Assembly (NCBI GenBank): GCA_964019335.1 | Contig: OZ025654.1 | Span: forward strand, 248,001 to 312,000 | DNA: 64,000 nt | Direction: 5' to 3' | From: Diplonema japonicum | Lineage: Eukaryota > Euglenozoa > Diplonemea > Diplonemida > Diplonemidae | Part shown: piece after piece, positions 53,633 to 62,678 of the stretch | Position numbering within the stretch: the stretch's first letter is position 1 | How the letters are laid out: every line of letters starts with the position of its first letter | The notes under the pieces: generated by a model | Databases searched by the model: none | What the model was told of the DNA's origin: nothing | What the model saw: the letters and a program-made list of their open reading frames with translations, nothing else | Program-made: the position numbers and the translations under genes

Positions 53633-54364
53633 CTATCTGTTAATACTCCCCTTCTGGAGCATTGCTTTCATCCCGATTGTGGCTGTGAGCGTCTTGCGGA
53701 GTCGTGTGATGCGATCCCGCTTGTAGGCGGCCTTCAAATCCATCAGCTTGTCGTGCGTGGACTGGGTAGCAAAAATGGGCCTCCTGGAGAAGCCTATAGC
53801 TGCCTTTCCTCCTATGGCGATGAGGGATTTCACCCTTTTCTGCTCATCCGCTGGGAAGGGGCGTCGCTTCTTCCGTGCCCTGCACGCTGCGTTTATCTTT
53901 ACGATTAGGGCCTTGATTCTGCGTGCCCTATCTTCCAGCAGGCCTCCTAATGATTTACCGGTCGTCCATTCGAAGTCAATGGCTAGCTCCACCGCCGACA
54001 CCTCCGAGGCGGTGTCCTTCTCCACCCAGCGCAGCTGTGACAACCATTGTAGCAGCGGGTTCAGGTACTGGGACAGGACCCCACCCACTCCCTCGAGCTC
54101 GCCTGCTATCGGAACGGGGCATCTCTTTCCTACTACATTTCGTTCCCACGGTAGCGGCTGTGTTGACGTCCTCCTTCTGCATGAGCTCCACGTCCCGCTT
54201 CTCAACCACCACGGCCAAGTATCGTTGCAGTTTTTCCAGGTATGCAAAGGCATGTCCTCTCGGCAGTATTGAAAAAAAAAAAAAAAAAAAAAAAGGAGAC
54301 TAACAATATAATCATAGGCGTGATATTCTCGACCCTTTCTTCCAGATCCCTTGGGATGGGGCAA
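53633..54364 (-). pseudogene. Non-LTR retroelement C-terminal relic
   Basis: The downstream half of this frame reads VSAVELAIDFEWTTGKSLGG, then RARRIKALIVKINAACRARK, PFPADEQKRVKSL and IGGKAAIGFSRRP. This layout matches the fragments at 21800-22200 and 20930-21122 and is the C-terminal domain that follows the RT in this family (inference). Another minus frame over 53976-54218 (VEKRDVELMQKEDVNTAATV) seems to be the continuation before a frameshift. An A-run at 54271-54294 precedes it on the plus strand. The element is dead. Confidence 0.6.
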
Positions 54365-54986
54365 GAGTCAGATTCAGCCGCCTTGGGGAGGGAGGAGGGA
54401 GGGTGACGTAAGAGAACAGATAAAAAGAGAAAATCTTTCCGTGCTTTCTTTTTTCTTTAAATTATTTTTCACTTTCTTTTTTTCTAACGAAGGGGAGGGA
54501 GAAGTAAGCGGGATACGAAGGAAATGGAAAAAAGGAAAAATAATTTCGTATGGCTTGTGGTTCGCCAGCTCGTGTTGAACTTATTTCTCTTTGGAAGAAC
54601 AAATGGGGCTTTGGTTGCAACACTATTTGGCGTTAAGTGTGCAGCGTGGTGGGGGGTCTAAACAAAAAAAAGCAAAAAAAAGGGGGATAACATAAACACA
54701 CAATAGATTCCAAACATAAGGCAAGAATAACAGAAGTGACAGGGGGGAGGAGGAGAGAAATCAAAAAAAAATCAAATATGACAAAACAATAAAAAACAAC
54801 TCCAAAAAGGATCTGAGGGTCTTGTTTGTACGTGTCACGGGGAGGGGTAGAAAAACCTGGAGAAAGCTTTTAACCCAAGGTTCCCCTTTGTTTGTGCACC
54901 GGGATTAATCTGTAGAAGGAATAAGTAATCACGAAGCCCACCCCAATTTTGGCGAATTTTGGGTGCGTTATTTTATGTTCCTGGGT

Positions 54987-55343
54987 CGTTCTGAAGCCGT
55001 ACACGTGGGGAAACCTTGACGGGGGTGGAGAGCCCACCCTACGCGTGGCGCCGGTTAGCATCGCCCTCAATGGAGAGTCCCTTATCCCAATAAATAGAAC
55101 AAGGAGGTGGTTTCACCAGGTGGCAAGTAGCCTCTCCGCGGCCTTGAGCCAGTGAAGCAAGCCTCCCACGACTCCCCAGTTGGTGTTTAATTGCTTCTGT
55201 GGCTCCTCTTTTTGAAAAACCTTCTTTACCTCTCCGCTTTTACTTACTACGGGACCACAGGGGACTTGGGAGGCTTCGGGGCGAAGTTTCACAAGGGTGG
55301 CCGCTGTGTCACATACCGCATGGCACTAAAATTGAGACTACCT
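54987..55343 (-). repeat. Large dispersed repeat, inverted copy
   Basis: Matches 10310-10675 in inverted orientation: GAAGCCGTACACGTGGGGAA, GGGTGGAGAGCCCACCCTAC, GCGTGGCGCCGGTTAGCATC, CAATGGAGAGTCCCTTATCC, GGGACTTGGGAGGCTTCGGG and AAGGGTGGCCGCTGTGTCAC. The two copies share long near-identical blocks, so they are fairly recent. An AAAGAGTCGG-type fragment (GGGATTAATCTGTAGAAGGA) lies just to its left at 54900. Confidence 0.7.
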
Positions 55344-55574
55344 TTTTACCAGTTTCCCTCCCTTCATGTTTAAATTTTAACTAGGAGCGACATCAAAAGT
55401 CAATAAAATTAAAATGGGACATTGAAACTATACTTCATATATACAACCCTTCTATTCGTCTCCCGGGGGCCCCAGATACACAAAGCCGACGCACTAGAGT
55501 ATCGAAACGACATAGAAAAGGATTATTTTCCCGAAAATCTGTTCTTTCTGGACGGATTCATATCATACATTCCG

Positions 55575-55745
55575 ATTAAAATAACGTTATTTTAATATTT
55601 GCCCGAATTAAATAACGTTATTTAATTCGATATCGTTAAAACAACGGGTACGTAACAAGACTATGGGCCCTTTTTTGCGTTATGGTATTTTGCTACCGGG
55701 TATTTTAAAATATCAATTTGATAACGTTATGCTTGCGTTATAACG
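55575..55745. repeat. ATAACGTTAT-centred palindrome cluster
   Basis: There are two perfect palindromes, one of 22 bp (55575-55596) and one of 26 bp (55604-55629), both built on TAAATAACGTTATTTA/AAAATAACGTTATTTT cores and 7 bp apart. The ATAACGTTAT core occurs again at 55721-55730 and CGTTATAACG at 55736-55745. They could form cruciforms. They could be protein-binding sites or replication-related, but nothing shows which. Confidence 0.75.
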
Positions 55746-56164
55746 TGCAGGCTATGTATAAAAAAAAAAAAAAGAAATGCGTTGCGAATCATTTCAAGAA
55801 GAGAGTCTCCAAGAAATCAAGTCACTCTATGCTACTGGTTTACGTTAGCTAAACACCATAGGCTGCAAACAATAACCCATACATGAACGGGCAATACACA
55901 GGTCCCCTTTCACTAAAATAGAAACAGCCACGTACATACCGAACTAAAAAGAAATATGTTTGTGATCGCCGATTTTAACGCAAAAGCAAACTGCGAAAAG
56001 GCCACCAAGAAAAAGGATTTTTTCTTTTTTTTTTTTTTTTTTTTTGGTCTGCCATAGTCATCCAAGGTTAACCGAGGTCACCAACGAGTTTTTAATTTAC
56101 AATCGGGTTTTTAAATTGAACGTAAATTGAAAGGCGAGCATGCTACAACGGAAGAAGACAAGCC

Positions 56165-56644
56165 TTGTTCAGCGCTGTTTTAAAAGGGGACCTTGAGCAG
56201 ATGAAACATCTAATTGTGGAGCGAGGTGTCGACCCTGGTGCAACGGACATCGATGGTTTCACAGCCCTGTACTATGCAGCTCGCGAAAACAACTGTGTCG
56301 AGGCTGTGGCTGCTCTCGTCTTTTCTTACAACCAGGACCCTGGTGCCAGAAGCAACGAGGGGTGGACACCGGTTCATCAGGCAGCAGATAGTGGAAACCT
56401 CAAGATACTTAAATATCTTGTTGAAACGCGCGGTACAGGTATCTACGGTTGGACAACGGTTCATCTAGCAGCAATCGCTAAATATTTTGTTAAAACTCGA
56501 GGTGTCAAAAGCAACAACGGTTGGACACCTGTTCATCTAGCATCACAGAACGGCCACCTTGAGACATTGAAATATCTTGTTGAAACTCGGGGTCACGCGT
56601 GCGAAAAGCGGGATTTTCCTTGTTTTTGGCGGGTTTTTAACTAA
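56165..56644 (+). pseudogene. Ankyrin-repeat gene fragment, plus strand
   Basis: About 150 codons of ankyrin repeats (DIDGFTALYYAARENN, EGWTPVHQAADSGNLKILKY, NGWTPVHLASQNGHLETLKY) on the plus strand, opposite to every other gene. There is no ATG in frame at the start (a splice acceptor CTTGTTCAG may open the exon), two repeats are shortened (GIYGWTTVHLAAIAKYFVK), and the frame stops in the fifth repeat. It is therefore probably a broken gene fragment; alternatively an exon of a larger gene. Confidence 0.6.
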
Positions 56645-57536
56645 GAGTAAAATCCTGCTGGCAAGTGTGCCCTTGGTGCTGTAGGGGCTTAATTTCCTCC
56701 GTTTTGCATAGGTTACCAGCTGGTCCCTGCTGGTATTTTTTGCCCGAAATATGGGTTTTTTTTTTTTTTTTGAATCGATCACGACCCGGCTTTTAAACCG
56801 ATCGATAAATCAAGATAAACCCATCATTAACCCGACTTTGATCGAAAATCTAAGATTTGCTCGGGTCGGGTTTCAAAACCCGAAGTTGATTGGTTAACCC
56901 TGGATACTATGGTCTGCATGACAGAATTCAAACACAATACGTTTTTTGGGATTTTCCCCCAACCTCCCCTAGGCCTATGCTAGCATGGAAACGCGTTTCC
57001 ATGCATTTTTTGAAAAAAAGGGAAACGGATACGGAAACGGAAACGGAAACGTTTCCTTATGTTTCCTTAAGAAGAAAACGCGTTTCCATAAGAATTTTGA
57101 AAAGTATGGAAACGGAAACGGGAACGGGAACGGAAACGGAAACGTTTCCACGTTTCCTGCCAGCATAGCCCTAGGCACCACTACATTGCAACATTGCATT
57201 CCAAAAAAAAGAAAATTAAAAAAAAAAGCTCTAAGGCTTCTCCCGTGGGCTGCAGAAAGAAACATCATAAGAGTTAACATTGCGCCCACAAGAGCTGCTA
57301 GTCTACCTCATACCGTCGGCCTCTTCCTGGCCTTAAGGTTTGCTTTTTTCTGGTTTCCCTCTCTTTTATGGCTGATTTTCTTTTTTTCTTTTCTCCTCCG
57401 TCCTTTAAGGGGTTAATAAAACAAAAGCAAGAAAAGATCGGAGATAAATTCTAGAGGAAGAAGAAAAAGAAAATATAAAAGAAAAAAAAAAAAGAAACAG
57501 AAACAGAGAGAGAGAAGAGAAAACACACAAAGAAAT
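56645..57536. other. Spacer with GGAAAC element
   Basis: No gene. It contains a T-run at 56757-56771 and the GGAAAC element at 56968-57175. Confidence 0.6.
56968..57175. repeat. GGAAAC inverted-repeat element, copy 5
   Basis: Both ends carry CCTAGG followed by (G/C)CTATGCT(A/G)GCA and its complement TGCCAGCATAGCCCTAGG, the clearest termini of the family. The interior has GGAAACGCGTTTCC, then GGAAACGGATACGGAAACGG, a second ACGCGTTTCC and long (GGAAAC/GGGAAC) runs. The CCTAGG ends could be target-site bases. Confidence 0.85.
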
Positions 57537-59879
57537 TCAAATCCTGCCGTTTTCTACTAAGGGCTTATACTCGACAACAGGAGGCAAAGGGGAGTATAAA
57601 GGGCATCCAGATGGTTCCGTCGGGGAGAGCGAATCAAAAGACGCCCTCCCTTCAGAAGGTGAACGGTAGAGAACACAACGCCTGCAGGGCTGAACCTTTG
57701 GACACATACGTAAAGGTACACCACGAAGATTCCCATGCAGGGCATAATCCCCATAAAGATCATACAGAAGAAGGCATAAATCAATCAAGAATTTCAACGT
57801 CACAAAGTACATCAAAATCATGGCAATCTGACCTGCCATGTCAAGCAGATTCTGCTGCTCCTCAGCCATACCCCAAAATCCCACTATCGCAAACGCAAAT
57901 TCTATAAGAGCAGCTATGATCTCCATGAAATTATCAATAGGACGCAGATACGGCATGTCCTTCATCAAGATGGCCCCCCACCACCCAGGCATACTGACCA
58001 TAAGGCCAGCACGCCCTGCGCAAATAACAGGGTTCTTGGGATTCCATGCGGAAAGTATCGACAGGATGGTCATCAGAACCAACTGCACCACGAAGTACAT
58101 GCAGTGTGCCTTGTGAAACCCATCGAAGACTGAGGCTAGCCATTTTGTGTCGCTGACGAAATCCTCTTCTTTTGTATCCCACTCCTCTCTCGCCTTGACG
58201 TACCTCCACCCTCCTTTCGGCGCCGGTTGTACGTCCACCAACCTTGTGTTGTTGACGGCAGTTCTCGCCAGCCCCTTGATGTACCACATCACCCCCACAC
58301 TGCATAGTGCCACCGACCCACCCAAAAGCTTCCCCTCAGGGCTTCCATAAAACAGCTCTGTGAAGGCCCCGTCTATGATGGGGCACCACAGGAACTCCAT
58401 CACAAGGAAAAACGCGCTTGTGGGGACCCTCGCCAATGCCATTGTCAGTGTCTCATTAGTGGCACGGCGGACTTGCGCCACGGCAACTAGCATGACGGCT
58501 AGAACCGTGAGGATGATCAAGCCGCCCACCATGGCGCCACGTTTCTCTCGGTATAAGTCGCTCCCAAGAGTCAGCCGCGTGGGGTTCAGCACCACATCTA
58601 CTGACATGTCGTCTGCAGGGCAGTCCAGCAGAGAGAGGTACATCGAGCTGCGCGACAGCTTGGCGCTGCCCCTAGCCACGCCCATGGAGCCGGTGGCCAC
58701 AGAGACCGTGCTTGCTACTGCTCCGGCTGACAGCGCAGCTGCACTGGATGAAGTCTGCTGCTCTTCGGAAACGACCTTCTTGCTCTCCGGCACGAGCGTG
58801 GGCGGTGCTTCTGAGGGCTGCGAGCCAACAGCAGGAGTCGTTGTCGATGGTGCGACTGTTGTTGGTGCCGTCGTAGCGGGTACATCAGTAGCTGGAGAGC
58901 CTGTGACTGGAGCAGCCGGGCGTGCTGTGGCAGGGGGGTCAGTACTTGGTACAGGGGTAGAAGGGGCGCTTGTTGCCGGGCTGCTGGTTGGGATGGCGGT
59001 GACAGGAGAGAATGTTGCCGGCACAGCTGTTGCAGGAGCGGACGTGTCAGGTGCATTTGTGGCAGGTGCTGGAGTATTCGGAGCAGGTGTATCCGGGGCT
59101 GCAGTAGTACCAGGAACCGGAGTATCAGGTGCAGGCGTGACAGGAGCTGAAGTATCTGGAGCAGGGGTATCAGGTGCAGGTGTGTCAGGTGCAGGGGTAT
59201 CAGGAGCGAGTGTGGCTGGAGCGGCGGTTGTACCCGGTAGGGGGGCAGGGGTATCAGGTGCGGGGGTATCAGGAGCCGGTGTATCAGGAGCTGAAGTATC
59301 TGGAGCAGGAGTATCAGGTGCGGGGGTATCAGGTGCAGGGGTGTCAGGTGCGGGGGTATTAGGTGCAGGGGTATCAGGTGCGGGGGTATCAGGTGCAGGG
59401 GTGTCAGGTGCGGGGGTATCAGGTGCAGGGGTATCAGGTGCGGGGGTATCAGGTGCAGGGGTATCAGGTGCAGGGGTGTCAGGTGCAGGGGTATCAGGTG
59501 CGGGGGTATCAGGTGCAGGGGTATCAGGTGCAGGGGTGTCAGGTGCAGGGGTATCAGGTGCAGGAGTATCAGGTGCAGGGGTGTCAGGTGCATCTGTGGC
59601 GCCGTCAACGCAAACGCATTGATACTGGCTCGTGCAAGGATTGCTGCTAGTCCCAAGGTAGTAAGAACAAGTGCCACCGAAAGTCCTTATACATCCCCTC
59701 GGTGCGAAAGCATTCTGAGGTTCTTCCGGCAGGGTGTCGCCTACACACTCAGGGACCATAGAGCACTCAGCGTGCGTTGCGATCCAGTTCGTACAAGCAC
59801 CACTTAAGATGGTGGTGTAACCACAGGCGGCGTGGTGGGCGGCAAGCAGTATCAGAAGCACGCATCTTCTCACCCCCAT
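57537..59879 (-). CDS. Cys-rich / DTPAP-stalk / polytopic membrane protein
   Basis: 780 aa, single exon. Signal peptide about 1-19 (MGVRRCVLLILLAAHHAACG); Cys-rich head about 20-92 (CTNWIATHAECSMVPEC to CTSQYQCVCVDG, eight or more Cys, likely disulfide-bonded); stalk of DTPAP repeats about 95-275 followed by Thr/Pro-rich sequence to about 375; an Ala/Ser-rich juxtamembrane stretch (SSAAALSAGAVASTVSVATG) like that of 38828-42151; then about six hydrophobic segments with GGLIILTVLAVMLVAVAQVR as the first; cytoplasmic tail about 60 residues. It shares stalk and C-terminal style with 38828-42151 but has a different head. I infer a modular surface receptor family. Function unknown. Confidence 0.83.
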   Translation of the reverse strand: MGVRRCVLLILLAAHHAACGYTTILSGACTNWIATHAECSMVPECVGDTLPEEPQNAFAPRGCIRTFGGTCSYYLGTSSNPCTSQYQCVCVDGATDAPDTPAPDTPAPDTPAPDTPAPDTPAPDTPAPDTPAPDTPAPDTPAPDTPAPDTPAPDTPAPDTPAPDTPAPDTPAPNTPAPDTPAPDTPAPDTPAPDTSAPDTPAPDTPAPDTPAPLPGTTAAPATLAPDTPAPDTPAPDTPAPDTSAPVTPAPDTPVPGTTAAPDTPAPNTPAPATNAPDTSAPATAVPATFSPVTAIPTSSPATSAPSTPVPSTDPPATARPAAPVTGSPATDVPATTAPTTVAPSTTTPAVGSQPSEAPPTLVPESKKVVSEEQQTSSSAAALSAGAVASTVSVATGSMGVARGSAKLSRSSMYLSLLDCPADDMSVDVVLNPTRLTLGSDLYREKRGAMVGGLIILTVLAVMLVAVAQVRRATNETLTMALARVPTSAFFLVMEFLWCPIIDGAFTELFYGSPEGKLLGGSVALCSVGVMWYIKGLARTAVNNTRLVDVQPAPKGGWRYVKAREEWDTKEEDFVSDTKWLASVFDGFHKAHCMYFVVQLVLMTILSILSAWNPKNPVICAGRAGLMVSMPGWWGAILMKDMPYLRPIDNFMEIIAALIEFAFAIVGFWGMAEEQQNLLDMAGQIAMILMYFVTLKFLIDLCLLLYDLYGDYALHGNLRGVPLRMCPKVQPCRRCVLYRSPSEGRASFDSLSPTEPSGCPLYSPLPPVVEYKPLVENGRI
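59065..59600 (-). repeat. 15-bp minisatellite encoding DTPAP stalk
   Basis: Units of 15 bp, repeated about 30 times, coding DTPAP with rare NTPAP, DTSAP and VTPAP. They are very homogeneous at the 3' plus-strand side (59340-59600), which suggests recent expansion. Confidence 0.9.
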
Positions 59880-61364
59880 GGTTCTGTGACTGTGACGTTG
59901 TTTCGATTGAGTAAAATCTCAAAAAAGAAATGGGGCTTTGATAGCAACACTAAGCGTTAAGTGTGCAACGAAGCAAAAAGCTATTAATAATTCTTTGTTT
60001 TCAGAAGGAAATCCAAAATAAAAAAAAGAAGAAGAAGAAGAAAACAGCGAAAGGAGGTGGAAACCTCCCGATGAGGAACATTTATTATACACATGATGTT
60101 AGCTCTGAAAAAAAAAAGGAGAAAAAAAAAGAGAGTGAAAAGAGGTGTGCAGAAGAGGAAGGCGCTCTGTATGACCACATCTTGAACTTGACTTTCCAGC
60201 TGACTCTCTTACGGGGAGGTGTCGTTGCGCACCTTGACCGACCAAAGGTCATGCTGCCCCATTCGCACAGGAATATTATTGGCCACGGCCATGGGAGGGA
60301 CTCTGCTCTTTATTTAAACGGGGGGAGGAGTTAAAGTAAATGACAAATAGATTTAAAAGCTTTCGTAGTGTGTAAATTGAGATACAAAAGACAGTTTCAA
60401 AGTCTACTAAAAGAAACCCGTGAAGAGGGAGAAGGGAGGGGGTTGGCGGTGGTAAGACCTTTTTAGCCCACCCATATTAGAAACCTGCCAAATGCAGCGC
60501 GGCTTCTTTTTTTCTTTTTAGCAACGATCAAATATACTCGCATGGGCAGCCCTGCGCACGTCATATCCGCGAAAAAAAAACACTTATATGAAACGAAAAA
60601 GAAAATAGCTATTTATGCACAACGAATAACGAATTTTCTGTCTCAGTGAATCCCCCCCTTATGAATTTGCTTCTCAAAGAAAGTAACAGAAAGTCCATGG
60701 GCGTGAATAAGCTATTTTACTCTCCTCGACTTCTTACCTCATTCAGTTTCCCCACCATGCTGAAAATACGAAATAAATCAGTCACGTTCAGGATAATGAA
60801 TGGAATAAAATACAGATGAGAAAGTAAAAAAAACTCGATAAAATCTCAGTGCGCATGAGGGTGCTCACTGTTCAAAAGAAAAAAAGAGAGAAGAAAAAAA
60901 AGTGATCGGATATAAATCCGTACACATGCCAACATCATACATATGTATTCATTCATTTGGCTCCTCTAAAAACGGTGAAACAGGAGAAGAGGAAGTGAAT
61001 GGAGACTGTTTTCAAGGAAAAGAATGGCAGTATTTAAGGGATTCAAGTTGGCTATTCAGACACTCAGTGTGTTGCCCTCTCTGAATGAGGCATGCAATGC
61101 CGAGCGGGTTCCCTGAGTGTAGAAGCTTTCTGCGTTGCTCGATAAGAAATTTATCTCACTCGGCTTACTAGCGAAGATGGCTCTTGCGCTCAACGACATG
61201 CCAGATCGTTTCTAGAAAACGTTATATTTCCCGTTGAGAAAAAAAAAATCATCATACCGTCATAAGCGCGTTTTCGGTGAAGGAGTTCTTGATGAATGAA
61301 CTATATCCCTCGGAGGGGGTGGTACCAGTCCGACCCTGGCTTTCTTCCTCTTCGATATCCTTTT
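59880..61364. other. Spacer
   Basis: No gene is recognised: AT-rich with A-runs and a purine-rich stretch near 60020-60060. The minus strand upstream of 59879 supplies a promoter/leader region for the stalk-protein gene; no specific signal is recognised. Confidence 0.55.
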
Positions 61365-62655
61365 ATTTTCTTATTTCGCTCTTCTGAAATTACTTCACGC
61401 TAATTCCCATCACGTTGAAATTATAGCCTATTTTCCTTGAAGTAATAGGGGCTTCCGGTAAATAATCCAGTTCCCAGTGGGGCAACTTTCTCCTCGCAGT
61501 TTGCCAATTTCCCCACAGGTTCAGCTAAATAGGCCTCGGTTCAGTTCCAAGTTGGACTCCCAATTTGTCCACCTTTAGCTAGGCTTTGTTCCAGTTGGCC
61601 AACTTCTATTTAATCAGCTTACCAAGCTCTCCAAAAGACTTCAAAATGCCGAAGCAGAAAGTGAGGAGCGACTGGCCGCGCCAGGTACGAGAAGGCCTGG
61701 CAATGCCAGCGACAGCGTCTCTTAATCAACAAAAGGAGGAAAAACAACTTGTATTGTAACCTTTGTAACCCCTCTTGTTGTACCCCCTTGTCGTGAAGTA
61801 ACTTCAGAGAGTCGTGAATAAAACCACTTACGTATCGCTAAGGACTGACTTTACCGCCTCTCGGTTCCGCAATTTACCATCGAGGGCCAAAATGGGTGGG
61901 TAAAATGCAGAACCTCGAGGTAACGGAAAAGTCATTACTTGTTGGCAGTAAATAGCTATTATTTCTCTCTTCTGAAATTACTTCACGCTAGGGGGCCCCA
62001 TTACTTCACGCTAAATCTTTACTTCACGGTGAAATAATGGCCTGTTTTCCGTGAAGTAATAGGGGTTTCCGGTAAATAATATGCCTCGGTAGGCCAATTT
62101 GTTGGCTCGGTTCAGTTCCCAGTGGGGCTACTTTTTTCCTCCGGTTTGTCAATTTTCCCCCAGGTTCAGTTCAATTGGCCAACTTTTGGTTCAGTTCCAA
62201 GCTGGGCTACTTTTTCCTCCCAAATTTGCTCACTTTTGGCTAGGCCTTGTTCCTAGTTTCAACTTTTCTATTTAGGCAGCTTACCAAGCTCCCCAAAAGA
62301 CTTCAAAATACCGAAGCAGCAGCGAGTGGCCGCGCCAGGTATGAGAAGGCCTGATTAGAGATGGTGACAGTGGCAATGCCAGCGACAGCGGCAGCTCTTA
62401 GTCAACAAAAGGAGGGAAAACAACTTGTATTGTAACCTTTGTAACCCCTCTCTTGTTGTACCCCTTGTCACCCCGTTGTGCCCCTCGTGGTGAAGTAATT
62501 TCAGAGTGTCGTGAAATAAAACCACTTACCTGCCGCCAAGTAATGCTTTACCGACCTCTCGGTTCCGCCCTGCGGGCCCTCGACGGTAAAATGACGGAAC
62601 CTCGAGGTAACGGTAAAGTCATTACTTGTTGGCTTAAATAGCTATTATTTCTTCT
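61365..62655. repeat. Tandem direct repeat, two units of about 600-690 bp
   Basis: Unit 1 (about 61365-61960) and unit 2 (about 61961-62655) share CTTCTGAAATTACTTCACGC, GAAGTAATAGGGG, GGTTCAGTTCCAAG, TTACCAAGCTC, ACTTCAAAAT, GGCCGCGCCAGGTA, AACAACTTGTATTGTAACC, TCGTGAATAAAACCACTTAC and CCTCGAGGTAACGG, with indels. Unit 2 has extra inverted TTCACGCTAA/GTGAAGTAA pieces. A third partial start (GCTATTATTTCTTC) follows at 62640. There is no ORF, and the family is not recognised. Confidence 0.75.
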
Positions 62656-62678
62656 TTCTTTCTTGTTGTTCTCCCAAT

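Larger units (their letters stand above)
54365..56150. other. Spacer with large repeat and AT palindromes
   Basis: No gene. It contains an inverted copy of the large dispersed repeat (54987-55343) and ATAACGTTAT-centred palindromes (55575-55745). Confidence 0.65.

Noticed and set aside
58360..59622. Plus-strand frame of 420 codons with GVSGAGV repeats
   Set aside because: It is the antisense shadow of the second DTPAP stalk gene.
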